From Pseudaeromonas sp041911695 (GTDB taxonomy: Bacteria; Pseudomonadota; Gammaproteobacteria; Enterobacterales; Aeromonadaceae), in contig JAYROM010000203.1 of the NCBI GenBank assembly GCA_041911695.1, positions 1-26,424 on the forward strand: a stretch of DNA of 26,424 nucleotides. Direction: 5' to 3'. A program made the position numbers and the translations under genes. Shown here piece by piece: positions 15,431-23,700 of this stretch (positions are counted from its first letter, which is position 1; each line of letters opens with the position of its first letter). The notes below the pieces were generated by a model that saw only the letters and a list, made by a program, of their open reading frames with translations, was not told where the DNA came from and did not search any database.

Positions 15431-16126
15431 ATGCGTCATTACCGTCCGGCCGGCGAACGCGGCCATGCCGATCATGGCTGGCTGGATTCGCGGCATAGTT
15501 TCTCTTTCGCCGAATACTACGATCCGCGTTACATGGGCTTCTCTGCCCTGCGCGTGATCAACGAGGACTGGATTGCCGGCGGCGCCGGTTTCCCGACCCA
15601 TCCGCATCGCGAGATGGAGATCCTGACCTATGTGCTCGAAGGGGCCGTCGCCCACCGCGACAGCATGGGCAATGTGACCGAAGTGCCGGCCGGCGAGTTC
15701 CAGATCATGAGCGCCGGCACCGGGATTACCCATTCTGAGTTCAACCCGCGTGATGACCAGACCCTGCATCTGTATCAGATCTGGATCCAGCCGAATGTGA
15801 AAGGGCTGACCCCGCGTTATGCGCAATGCGCGTTTCCGCCACAGGTGGGGCCGCAACTGATCCTGTCCCCGGATGAGGATCCCGTGGCGTTGCGTATCTA
15901 TCAGGATATGCGGTTGTGGCGCTGGCAACTCTCCCCGGCACAGGGGACTCAACAGTGGTCGCTGGATCCGGCCCGTCATCTCTGGTTACAAGTGGTGCGC
16001 GGTCAATTGACGCTCGATGGTCAGACCTTGCAGGCGGGCGATGGGCTGGCGATATGGGAAGAGGCCTCACTGTCGTTACTGGCCACCCAGCCAGACAGTG
16101 AAGTGTTGTTGTTTGATCTACCATGA
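15431..16126 (+). CDS. yhhW: Pirin-like bicupin YhhW (quercetin 2,3-dioxygenase activity in E. coli)
   Basis: A 231-residue cytosolic bicupin, the same length as E. coli YhhW, whose crystal structure and quercetinase activity are known. Metal ligands are conserved in place: His57 and His59 (PTHPHREME), His101 and Glu103 (GTGITHSE). Other family blocks are HGWLDSRHSFSFAEYYDP, MGFSALRVINED, EILTYVLEG and DSMGN. The physiological substrate is not known; quercetin is unlikely to be natural here. GGAG lies before ATG 15431. Upstream carries the tandem decamer; downstream a stable hairpin probably ends the transcript. Confidence 0.94.
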   Translation: MRHYRPAGERGHADHGWLDSRHSFSFAEYYDPRYMGFSALRVINEDWIAGGAGFPTHPHREMEILTYVLEGAVAHRDSMGNVTEVPAGEFQIMSAGTGITHSEFNPRDDQTLHLYQIWIQPNVKGLTPRYAQCAFPPQVGPQLILSPDEDPVALRIYQDMRLWRWQLSPAQGTQQWSLDPARHLWLQVVRGQLTLDGQTLQAGDGLAIWEEASLSLLATQPDSEVLLFDLP

Positions 16127-16147
16127 TCGATTGACCGCGTGCTCTGC

Positions 16148-16172
16148 CGGGACCGGATCTCTTCCGGTCCCG
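16148..16172 (+). terminator. Hairpin after yhhW, probable terminator
   Basis: A perfect 10-bp stem (CGGGACCGGA / TCCGGTCCCG) with a 5-nt loop lies 21 nt after the yhhW stop. Only a short T-run (CTGCTTT) follows, so termination strength is uncertain. Confidence 0.6.
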
Positions 16173-16475
16173 ATCCTGCTTTGGCGCCACCTACGGCGCA
16201 CCACCCTGCTGTTTTCCTCGGATTCTCCTCACTGATCAGCCGCCAAGTCAGGTGTCAGCTGACGCTAACTGCTATCAACCTCTGCCGAGCAATCGCCGTT
16301 GGCGTGAGACATGTCTCGATTTAATGGCGTAATTTTCCCACGACTTGCTGATTTTCCGATCTCGCTCCCACTTCGGTAACGTTTTCTCACTAAAATGAAA
16401 TCATGTTTTATTAATGTGGGAAATGCAGACCAAGAGATTCCAATGCATCCCATTCATTGATGAAGATCATTTTTC

Positions 16476-16505
16476 TTGTGGACAGTTGTTACAGTTGTTG
16501 CTAAT
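16476..16505 (+). promoter_or_regulatory. Candidate pdhR promoter with 9-bp tandem repeat
   Basis: TTGTGG (16476-16481) and GCTAAT (16500-16505), 18 nt apart, form a plausible sigma-70 promoter of moderate quality. Between them lie two exact copies of ACAGTTGTT (16482-16499), which could bind a regulator. The placement fits repression from the PdhR operator just downstream. Confidence 0.35.
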
Positions 16506-16522
16506 TTGCGTAACAATTCTGC

Positions 16523-16540
16523 AAATGGTAATACCAATTT
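16523..16540. promoter_or_regulatory. PdhR operator
   Basis: AAATGGTAATACCAATTT matches the E. coli PdhR site (ATTGGTnnnACCAAT) except for one base in the left arm. It lies 25 nt before the pdhR start, in the position expected for autoregulation of the pdhR-aceE-aceF-lpdA operon, with pyruvate as the releasing ligand. Confidence 0.8.
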
Positions 16541-16564
16541 AACATTTGAGCCCGAGTGGAAGTA

Positions 16565-17338
16565 ATGACCGAGCGGAAAACCCAGACCCCCAAGCTGGCT
16601 GACACCATTGTCGCCGAACTGGAGCAGATGATTGCCGATGGCACCTTGCAGCCCGGCCAGAAGCTGCTGCCAGAGCGTGAGCTGGCGGTGCAGTTCCGGG
16701 TGTCGCGGCCGTCGCTGCGGGAGGCCATCCAGCGTCTGGAGGCCAAAGGGCTGCTCTACCGCCGTCAGGGCGGGGGCACATTTGTTAAACAGGCGGTCAG
16801 CCAGCCGTTGCTGGACCCGTTGCTGGATCTGTTGCTCGACAATCCCGAAGTACAGTTTGACCTGCTCGAATTCCGTCATGTGCTCGAAGGCGTGGCCGCC
16901 TATTACGCGGCGTTGCGTGGTACCGAGGCCGACTTTGAGCGTATCCGCAAGGCTCAACTGTATATCGAGGTGGCGCAGCAACAGGGCGATCTGGCCACGG
17001 AAGCCAAGGCGGTGACCGATTTTTACCTGGCAATGATGGAGGCATCGCACAACGCGGTGCTGTTACATCTGGTCAGGGCGTTGAGTGAGCTGCTTGAGCG
17101 CAACATCTTGCGCAATATCGAGGTGCTCAACCAACGTCCTGGCGTGGTTAACCGGATTCGTCGTCATCGCGCTGAGCTGATTACGGCGATCCTGGCCGGG
17201 CAACCGGAACAAGCAAGGGATGCCTGTCATGAGCACCTTGCCTTTATCGAGGACACCTTGCTGGATATCCAGCGCGAGGATCTACGCCACCAGCGCCATG
17301 CGCGCCATGTGCGCCCCTCGTCGTCGGAACCACAATAG
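16565..17338 (+). CDS. pdhR: Pyruvate-responsive GntR/FadR-type repressor PdhR
   Basis: A 257-residue repressor of the FadR subfamily of GntR. Residues about 8-75 form the winged helix (KLADTIVAELEQMIADGTLQPGQKLLPERELAVQF, then SRPSLREAIQRLEAKGLLYRRQGGGTFV), which matches E. coli PdhR almost exactly in the recognition segment, and the rest is the helical FCD ligand domain (LLEFRHVLEGVAAYYAALR, AHNAVLLHLVR-like, HRAELITAI, HLAFIEDTLLDIQRE). PdhR represses the pyruvate dehydrogenase operon and is released by pyruvate. ATG 16565 is chosen over GTG 16556 because of length and because GGAAG lies just upstream. The matching operator is 25 nt upstream and aceE follows after 53 nt. Confidence 0.95.
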   Translation: MTERKTQTPKLADTIVAELEQMIADGTLQPGQKLLPERELAVQFRVSRPSLREAIQRLEAKGLLYRRQGGGTFVKQAVSQPLLDPLLDLLLDNPEVQFDLLEFRHVLEGVAAYYAALRGTEADFERIRKAQLYIEVAQQQGDLATEAKAVTDFYLAMMEASHNAVLLHLVRALSELLERNILRNIEVLNQRPGVVNRIRRHRAELITAILAGQPEQARDACHEHLAFIEDTLLDIQREDLRHQRHARHVRPSSSEPQ

Positions 17339-17391
17339 TGCCCGTGTCGTCATTGAAAACAGCGAATGCCGTTAAACGATAGGAAACAGCC

Positions 17392-20067
17392 ATGTCTGAA
17401 CTTGTCAGAAACGATGTGGACCCGGTAGAGACCAGCGAGTGGCTTGAAGCCCTGGCATCCCTGCTGCGCGAAGAAGGACCAGAGCGCGCCCACTTTATCC
17501 TCGATCAGTTGGCCGCGCAGGCGCGCAAGGCCGGTGTGGAGCTGGGTGCCGGCGGTCAGGGCGGTCAGATCCTGACTGACTATATCAATACTATCGCCGC
17601 TGCTGACGAACCGGTTTATCCGGGCGACAAGGCACTGGAGCAGCGTATTCGCGCCATCATCCGCTGGAATGCGGCGATGATCGTGCTGCGTGCATCGAAG
17701 AAGGGGCTGGATCTGGGTGGCCACATGTCTTCGTTCGCCTCCTCGGCCACGATTTATGAAGTGGCGTTCAACCACATCTTCCGTGCTCGTAGCCAGCAGG
17801 ATGGCGGTGACCTGGTTTACTTCCAGGGCCACATCTCTCCCGGTATCTACGCGCGTGCCTTTGTTGAAGGCCGTCTGACTGCTGATCAGCTCGACTCCTT
17901 CCGTCAGGAAGTCGATGGCAAGGGTCTGCCGTCCTACCCGCATCCGAAACTGCTGCCGGAGTTCTGGCAGTTCCCGACCGTGTCGATGGGCCTGGGTCCG
18001 ATCGCTGCCATCTACCAGGCGCGTTTCCTCAAGTACCTGACCAACCGCGGGCTGAAAGATTGCTCCGCGCAGAAGGTCTACGCCTTCCTCGGTGATGGCG
18101 AAATGGACGAGCCGGAATCCAAGGGCGCAATCACCGTCGCCATGCGCGACCACCTCGACAACCTGGTGTTCGTGGTCAACTGCAACCTGCAGCGTCTGGA
18201 TGGCCCGGTGGTCGGTAACGGCAAGGTGGTCAACGAGCTGGAAGGGCTGTTCCGTGGCGCCGGCTGGGAAGTGATCAAGGTGCTGTGGGGCGCCAAGTGG
18301 GATCAGCTGCTGCAGCAGGATACCTCTGGCAAGCTGCTGCAACTGATGAACGAAACCCTGGACGGTGACTACCAGACCTTCAAGTCGAAGGATGGCGCCT
18401 ATGTCCGTCAGCACTTCTTCGGCAAGTACCCGGAAACCGCGGCACTGGTCAAGGACTGGACTGACGAAGAGATCTTCAGCCTGAACCGTGGTGGCCACGA
18501 TCCGCGCAAGATCTACGCTGCGTTCAAGAAGGCGACCGAAGTCAAGGGCCGTCCGGTGGTGATCCTGGCCAAGACCATCAAGGGTTATGGCATGGGCGAA
18601 GCCGCCGAAGGCAAGAACATTGCCCACCAGGTCAAGAAGATGGAGCAGGACTCCGTGCGTCACCTGCGTGACCGCTTCAATGTACCGGTGAGTGACGAAC
18701 AGCTGGCCGAACTGCCGTACCTCTCCTTCGAGCCGGGTTCAGTGGAGTGGAACTACCTGCAGGATCGTCGCCAGGCGCTGGGCGGTTATCTGCCAAGCCG
18801 TCTGCCGCAGACCACCGTCAAGCTGGATATCCCGGCGCTGTCGGCGTTTGATGCGCTGCTCGGCGAACAGACCCGCGAAATCTCCACCACCATGGCGTTC
18901 GTGCGTTCGCTGAACGTGCTGCTCAAAGACAAGTCGGTCGGTCAGCGTATCGTGCCGATCCTGGCTGACGAAGCGCGTACCTTCGGCATGGAAGGGTTGT
19001 TCCGCCAGATCGGCATCTACAGCCCGCACGGCCAGCAGTACACCCCGCAGGACCGTGACATCGTCTCCTACTACAAGGAAGACAAGCAGGGCCAGATCCT
19101 GCAGGAAGGGATCAACGAGCTGGGCGCCATGTCCTCCTGGCTGGCGGCGGCGACTTCGTACAGCACCAACGACTGCCCGATGATTCCGTTCTACATCTAC
19201 TACTCGATGTTCGGTTTCCAGCGTGTCGGCGACATGTGCTGGGCGGCCGGCGACCAGCAGGCGCGCGGTTTCCTGATCGGCGCGACCTCCGGTCGTACCA
19301 CGCTGAACGGAGAAGGCTTGCAGCACGAAGATGGTCACAGCCACATCCTGGCCGGCACCATCCCGAACTGCATCAGCTATGACCCGGCGTATGTGTATGA
19401 AGTAGCGGTGATCATGCAGGACGGTCTGCGTCGCATGTATGGCGAGCAGCCGGAAAACGTCTACTACTACATCACTACGCTGAACGAAAACTACCACCAC
19501 CCGGCGATGCCGGCCGGTGCCGAAGAGGGTATCCGCAAGGGTATCTACAAGCTGGAAACCGTGGCCGGTGACAAGGCTAAGGTGCAGTTGATGGGCTGTG
19601 GTTCGATCCTGAACTATGTTCGTCGTGCGGCCGGCATTCTGAGCGCTGACTACGGTATCGGTTCGGATGTCTACAGCGTCACCAGCTTCAACGAACTGAC
19701 CCGTGATGGTCAGGACGCCGACCGCTGGAACATGCTGCACCCGGAAAGCACCCCGCGTGTGCCGTACATCGCCCATGTGATGAACGACGCGCCGGCGATT
19801 GCCGCCACCGACTACATGAAGCTGTACGGCGAACAGGTCCGTGCCTTCGTACCGGCGGCCAGCTACCGCGTGCTGGGTACCGATGGTTTCGGTCGCTCCG
19901 ATAGCCGTGAGAACCTGCGTCGTCACTTCGAAGTCAACGAAGCCTACATCGTGGTGGCTGCGCTGACCGAACTGGCTGCCCAGGGCAAGATTGACAAGGC
20001 GCTGGTGGCACAAGCTATCGCCAAGTTCGGCATCGACGCCGACAAGATTAACCCGCTGTACGCGTAA
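17392..20067 (+). CDS. aceE: Pyruvate dehydrogenase E1 component
   Basis: The homodimeric, thiamine-diphosphate-dependent E1 that decarboxylates pyruvate and reductively acetylates the lipoyl groups of AceF. At 891 residues it is close to E. coli AceE (887). Recognisable blocks are SEWLEALASLLREEGPERA, GGHMSSFASSATIYEVAFNHIFR, FQGHISPGIYARAF, the ThDP/Mg motif GDGEMDEPES (234-243) with NCNLQRLDGPV following at 263, YYKEDKQGQILQEGINE and the C-terminal GTDGFGRSDSRENLRRHFEV. AGGA lies 7 nt before ATG 17392. The gene is intact and its stop is 10 nt before aceF, so translation is probably coupled. Confidence 0.98.
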   Translation: MSELVRNDVDPVETSEWLEALASLLREEGPERAHFILDQLAAQARKAGVELGAGGQGGQILTDYINTIAAADEPVYPGDKALEQRIRAIIRWNAAMIVLRASKKGLDLGGHMSSFASSATIYEVAFNHIFRARSQQDGGDLVYFQGHISPGIYARAFVEGRLTADQLDSFRQEVDGKGLPSYPHPKLLPEFWQFPTVSMGLGPIAAIYQARFLKYLTNRGLKDCSAQKVYAFLGDGEMDEPESKGAITVAMRDHLDNLVFVVNCNLQRLDGPVVGNGKVVNELEGLFRGAGWEVIKVLWGAKWDQLLQQDTSGKLLQLMNETLDGDYQTFKSKDGAYVRQHFFGKYPETAALVKDWTDEEIFSLNRGGHDPRKIYAAFKKATEVKGRPVVILAKTIKGYGMGEAAEGKNIAHQVKKMEQDSVRHLRDRFNVPVSDEQLAELPYLSFEPGSVEWNYLQDRRQALGGYLPSRLPQTTVKLDIPALSAFDALLGEQTREISTTMAFVRSLNVLLKDKSVGQRIVPILADEARTFGMEGLFRQIGIYSPHGQQYTPQDRDIVSYYKEDKQGQILQEGINELGAMSSWLAAATSYSTNDCPMIPFYIYYSMFGFQRVGDMCWAAGDQQARGFLIGATSGRTTLNGEGLQHEDGHSHILAGTIPNCISYDPAYVYEVAVIMQDGLRRMYGEQPENVYYYITTLNENYHHPAMPAGAEEGIRKGIYKLETVAGDKAKVQLMGCGSILNYVRRAAGILSADYGIGSDVYSVTSFNELTRDGQDADRWNMLHPESTPRVPYIAHVMNDAPAIAATDYMKLYGEQVRAFVPAASYRVLGTDGFGRSDSRENLRRHFEVNEAYIVVAALTELAAQGKIDKALVAQAIAKFGIDADKINPLYA

Positions 20068-20077
20068 GGGGATGGAG

Positions 20078-21955
20078 ATGTCCATGCAAATTTTCGTTCC
20101 GGATATCGGTGGCGATGAAGTCGCGGTAACCGAACTGCTGGTCAAGGTGGGTGACAAGGTCGAAGCCGATCAGTCGCTGCTGACCGTAGAGGGTGACAAG
20201 GCGTCGATGGAAGTCCCGTCGCCGCAAGCCGGGGTGGTCAAGACCATCCTGGTCAAGGTCGGTGACAAGGTCTCTACCGGCAGCCTGATCATGGAATTCG
20301 AGGCTGCTGCAGCAGCGGCCCCGGCACCCGCGCCGGTCGCTGCAGCTGCACCGGTGGCCGCCGCCCCGGCGGTAGCCGCAGTGCAGGATGTGCAGGTGCC
20401 GGATATCGGTGGCGACGAAGTGGCGGTGACCGAGATTCTGGTCAAGGTCGGTGACAAGGTCGAAGCCGACCAGTCGCTGATCACCGTCGAAGGCGACAAG
20501 GCCTCCATGGAAGTGCCGGCCCCGTTCGCCGGTGTGGTTAAGGCCATCCTGATCAACCTGGGTGACAAGGTCTCGACCGGCTCGCTGATCATGCAGTTTG
20601 AAGTCGCCGGTGCTGCTCCGGCTGCCGTCGCGGCGCCGGTCGCTGCAGCCCCTGTTGCGGCCCCGGCCGCCAGTGCTGAACAGCAGGTCAATGTGCCGGA
20701 TATCGGCGGTGATGAAGTCGCCGTGACCGAGATTCTGGTCAAGGTGGGTGACAAGGTCGAAGCCGACCAGTCGCTGATCACCGTCGAAGGCGACAAGGCG
20801 TCGATGGAAGTTCCGGCGCCGTTCGCTGGGGTGGTCAAGGCCATCCAGATCAAGATCGGCGACAAGGTGGTGACCGGCTCGCCGATCATGACCTTTGAAG
20901 TCGCAGGCGCCGCGCCGGCGGCGGTCGCGGCACCAGTGGCAGCGGCGCCAGCCCCGGTTGCTGCGCCGGTCGCTGCGCCGGCCCCGGCCGCGGCACCGGC
21001 TGACAAGGGTGACTTTGTGGCTAACGACGCCTATGTGCATGCCTCGCCGGCAGTGCGTCGTCTGGCGCGCGAATTCGGTGTTAACTTGGCCAAGGTCAAG
21101 GGCTCCGGGCGCAAGGGTCGCATCCAGAAGGAAGACGTGCAGGCCTACGTCAAGGACGCCATCAAGCGTGCCGAAAGCGCACCGGCTACTGGCGCAGCCT
21201 CGGGTGCTGGTCTCGGCCTGCTGCCGTGGCCGAAGGTCGACTTCGCCAAGTTCGGTGATGTGGAAGAGGTCGAGCTGACCCGTATCCAGAAGATCTCCGG
21301 CCCGAACCTGCATCGCAACTGGGTGATGATCCCGCATGTGACCCAGTTCGACGAAGCGGATACCACCGAGGTGGAAAACTTCCGCAAGGAACAGAACATC
21401 CTGGCCGAGAAGCAGAAGCTGGATGTGAAGATCACCCCGCTGGTGTTCATCCTCAAGGCAGCCGCCAAGGCGCTGGAAGCCCATCCGCGCTTCTGCAGCT
21501 CGCTGTCGGAAGATGGCAGCAAGCTGTTCATGTAGAAGTACATCCATATCGGTGTCGCGGTCGATACGCCGAATGGTCTGGTGGTGCCGGTGGTGCGGGA
21601 TGTCAACAAGAAGGGCATCCTTGAGCTGTCGCGTGATCTGGCCGAGCTGTCGAAGAAGGCGCGTGCTGGTAAGCTGACCGGGTCTGATATGCAGGGCGGT
21701 TGCTTCACCATCTCCAGCCTGGGTGGCATCGGCGGTACCAGCTTCACGCCGATCGTCAACGCGCCGGAAGTGGCTATCCTTGGTGTGTCCAAGTCGGAAA
21801 TCAAACCGAAGTGGAACGGCAAGGAGTTCGAGCCGCGTCTGATGCTGCCGCTGGCGCTGTCCTATGACCACCGTGTGATTGACGGTGCGGACGGTGCCCG
21901 CTTCATCACTACCCTGAGTGGTGTACTGGCCGACATCCGTCGCCTGGTGCTGTAA
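20078..21955 (+). pseudogene. aceF: Dihydrolipoamide acetyltransferase (PDH E2), interrupted by an in-frame TAG
   Basis: E2 forms the core of the pyruvate dehydrogenase complex and moves the acetyl group from lipoate to CoA. The frame codes for three N-terminal lipoyl domains, each with a lipoylated lysine in EGDKASMEVP (Lys41, Lys141, Lys240), joined by Ala/Pro-rich linkers, then the E1/E3-binding domain (ASPAVRRLAREFGVNLAKVKGSGRKGRI, about 323-350) and the catalytic domain. Codon 486 (21533-21535) is TAG where E. coli AceF has Lys (LKKYINIGVAV); the frame continues open for 139 more codons with KYIHIGVAVDTPNGLVVPV and the catalytic DHRVIDG (His598). Read through, the product is 625 residues against 630 in E. 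coli. As written, a 485-residue product lacks the active site. ATG 20078 is chosen for its spacing from AAGGGG; ATG 20084 is possible. Confidence 0.93.
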
Positions 21956-21962
21956 CACTGAC

Positions 21963-21984
21963 CGGGCAGGCGCAGGCCTGCCCG
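21963..21984 (+). other. Perfect hairpin in the aceF-lpdA spacer
   Basis: CGGGCAGGC and GCCTGCCCG form a 9-bp perfect stem with a GCAG loop, 7 nt after the aceF stop. No U-tract follows, so a terminator is unlikely; mRNA processing, 3'-end protection or partial attenuation ahead of lpdA are the likelier roles. A second short stem (GCTCG / CGAGC) follows. The spacer to lpdA is 117 nt. Confidence 0.7.
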
Positions 21985-22072
21985 AGCTCGTCTCGCTGGC
22001 GAGCTGATGACTGTATGTGGCTGACGGTGGCGCCCGGGCGTACCGTCAGTTGCCCAAGAAGAAGAGGTCATG

Positions 22073-23500
22073 ATGAGCAATGTAATCAAAACCCAGGTAG
22101 TGGTGATTGGGGCCGGTCCAGCCGGTTACTCTGCCGCCTTCCGTTGCGCCGATCTGGGTCTGGAAACCGTATTGATCGAGCGCTATGCCACCTTGGGCGG
22201 GGTCTGCCTGAACGTGGGTTGTATTCCGTCCAAGGCACTGCTGCACGTCGCCAAGGTGATCGAAGAGGCCAAGGCGCTGGCTGCACACGGTATCGTGTTC
22301 GGTGAACCGCAGACCGATATCGACAAGATCCGCCTGTGGAAAGAGAAGGTGGTGGGCAAGCTGACCGGTGGTTTGGCGGGTATGGCCAAGCAGCGCAAGG
22401 TGCAGGTGGTCAACGGCTTCGCCAAGTTCCAGTCGGCCAATAGCATGGCGGTGACCGGTGCCGATGGCGCGGTGACCACCATCAACTTTGACCACGCCAT
22501 CATCGCGGCGGGCTCCCGTCCGGTGAAGCTGCCGTTCATTCCGCACGACGATGCCCGCGTATGGGACTCCACCGATGCGCTGGAGCTGAAGGCGGTACCG
22601 GGCAAGCTGCTGGTACTGGGTGGCGGGATCATCGGTCTGGAAATGGGCACCGTCTACTCCGCGCTGGGCGCCGAGATCGACGTGGTCGAATTCGCCGATC
22701 AGCTGGTGCCGGCGGCGGACAAGGACGTGGTCAAGGTCTACACCAAGCGCGTCGAGAACAAGTTCAACCTGATGCTGGAGACCAAGGTCACCGCGGTTGA
22801 AGCGCGTGCGGATGGCCTGTATGTCTCGTTTGAAGGCAAGCATGCCCCGGCTGAGCCGGTACGTTATGACAACGTGCTGGTGGCGGTCGGTCGCGTTCCG
22901 AATGGTAAGCAGCTGGATGCCGAGAAGGCGGGCGTAGCGGTTACCGAGCGTGGCTTTATCGAGGTCGACAAGCAGCTGCGGACCAATGTGGCGCACATCT
23001 TCGCCATCGGCGATATCGTTGGCCAGCCAATGCTGGCGCACAAAGGTGTGCACGAAGGCCATGTTGCGGCCGAAGTCATTGCCGGCAAGAAGCACTACTT
23101 CGATCCGAAGGTGATCCCGTCGATCGCCTATACCGAGCCGGAAATTGCTTGGGTCGGTCTGACCGAGAAGGAAGCCAAGCAGCAGGGCATCAGCTACGAA
23201 ACCGCGGTGTTCCCGTGGGCGGCCTCTGGCCGTGCGATTGCTTCCGACTGTGCCGACGGCATGACCAAGCTGATTTTCGACAAGGCCTCCGGCCGCGTCA
23301 TCGGTGGCGCCATCGTCGGTACCAACGGCGGCGAGCTGCTGGGTGAAATCGGTCTGGCGATTGAGATGGGCGCCGATGCCGAAGACATCGCGCTGACCAT
23401 CCATGCCCACCCGACCCTGCACGAGTCGGTCGGCCTGGCGGCCGAAGTGTTCGAAGGCTCGATCACCGACCTGCCGAACGCCAAGGCCAAGAAGCGCTGA
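22073..23500 (+). CDS. lpdA: Dihydrolipoamide dehydrogenase (E3)
   Basis: The FAD enzyme that reoxidises dihydrolipoyl groups with NAD+, shared by the pyruvate, 2-oxoglutarate and glycine-cleavage complexes. The 475-residue product (474 in E. coli) has the FAD-binding VVVIGAGPAGYSAAFRCADLG, the redox-active disulfide GGVCLNVGCIPSKALL, the NAD-binding LLVLGGGIIGLEMGTVY, the second FAD motif HIFAIGDIVGQPMLAHKG and the C-terminal HAHPTLHESVGLA with the catalytic His. ATG 22073 (MSNVIKTQ) is chosen over the adjacent ATG 22070 from the E. coli N-terminus (MSTEIKTQ). It follows aceF and its stop codon lies in the first unit of a 15-bp tandem array. Confidence 0.97.
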   Translation: MSNVIKTQVVVIGAGPAGYSAAFRCADLGLETVLIERYATLGGVCLNVGCIPSKALLHVAKVIEEAKALAAHGIVFGEPQTDIDKIRLWKEKVVGKLTGGLAGMAKQRKVQVVNGFAKFQSANSMAVTGADGAVTTINFDHAIIAAGSRPVKLPFIPHDDARVWDSTDALELKAVPGKLLVLGGGIIGLEMGTVYSALGAEIDVVEFADQLVPAADKDVVKVYTKRVENKFNLMLETKVTAVEARADGLYVSFEGKHAPAEPVRYDNVLVAVGRVPNGKQLDAEKAGVAVTERGFIEVDKQLRTNVAHIFAIGDIVGQPMLAHKGVHEGHVAAEVIAGKKHYFDPKVIPSIAYTEPEIAWVGLTEKEAKQQGISYETAVFPWAASGRAIASDCADGMTKLIFDKASGRVIGGAIVGTNGGELLGEIGLAIEMGADAEDIALTIHAHPTLHESVGLAAEVFEGSITDLPNAKAKKR

Positions 23501-23564
23501 TCCCAGAAGCGCTAATCCAAAAGGCGCTAATCCAAAAGGCGCTGATCCAAAAGGCGCTAAGCCG
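23490..23564 (+). repeat. 15-bp tandem array, five copies, overlapping the lpdA stop codon
   Basis: Five head-to-tail units of 15 nt (consensus AAAGGCGCTAATCCA) run from 23490 to 23564 with few differences. The first unit is made of the last lpdA codons, GAAGCGCTGA, so the array seems to have grown out of the end of the gene. In the lpdA frame every unit carries TGA or TAA, so the array cannot extend the protein; it lies in the 3' untranslated part before the terminator. Confidence 0.93.
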
Positions 23565-23592
23565 ACCGGGCACGACAGTGTTGGTCGATAAG

Positions 23593-23621
23593 AAGGTCAC
23601 TCTCGCGAGTGGCCTTTTTTT
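23593..23621 (+). terminator. Rho-independent terminator of the pdhR-aceEF-lpdA operon
   Basis: AAGGTCACT and AGTGGCCTT pair with one G-U wobble around a short CTCGCG loop and are followed by a run of seven T. It lies 93 nt beyond the lpdA stop, after the 15-bp array. Confidence 0.88.
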
Positions 23622-23628
23622 GTTTGTC

Positions 23629-23700
23629 TCGTCGCCCTCGCGAAAGCGGGGGCCCCGCGCCCCTGCTGGTCACTGGATGCCCCCTGCGCGGGCATGACGA
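23629..23700. repeat. Degenerate palindromic intergenic element (dRS3/REP-like)
   Basis: The 72-nt segment begins TCGTCGCCCTCGCG and ends CGCGGGCATGACGA, which are imperfect inverted repeats of each other. Its right part, CACTGGATGCCCCCTGCG, is a variant of the dispersed proteobacterial repeat CACTGGATTCCCGC...GCGGGAATGACG. Family assignment is by resemblance only; no other copy is visible in the window. Confidence 0.55.

Larger units (their letters stand above)
16127..16564. other. Intergenic region yhhW-pdhR with hairpin, palindrome and PdhR operator
   Basis: 438 nt without a convincing gene. It holds the yhhW hairpin (16148-16172), a 12-bp perfect palindrome GAGACATGTCTC (16306-16317), a distant 8-bp inverted pair TTTCCCAC (16334-16341) and GTGGGAAA (16416-16423), an AT-rich stretch from about 16320 to 16540, a 9-bp tandem repeat and the PdhR operator. 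A short minus-strand frame (16265-16453) has no ribosome-binding site or recognisable content. Confidence 0.7.

Noticed and set aside
16265..16453. 62-codon minus-strand frame upstream of pdhR
   Set aside because: No ribosome-binding site, no recognisable content, lies in the regulatory region.
21581..21955. Separate gene for the C-terminal E2 fragment restarting at GTG 21581
   Set aside because: No Shine-Dalgarno precedes it and it would begin inside the catalytic domain; the simplest reading is one interrupted aceF.
20048..21958. Long minus-strand open frame (636 codons) opposite aceF
   Set aside because: It is a by-product of the GC-rich codon pattern of aceF; it carries no recognisable domain and has no ribosome-binding site.
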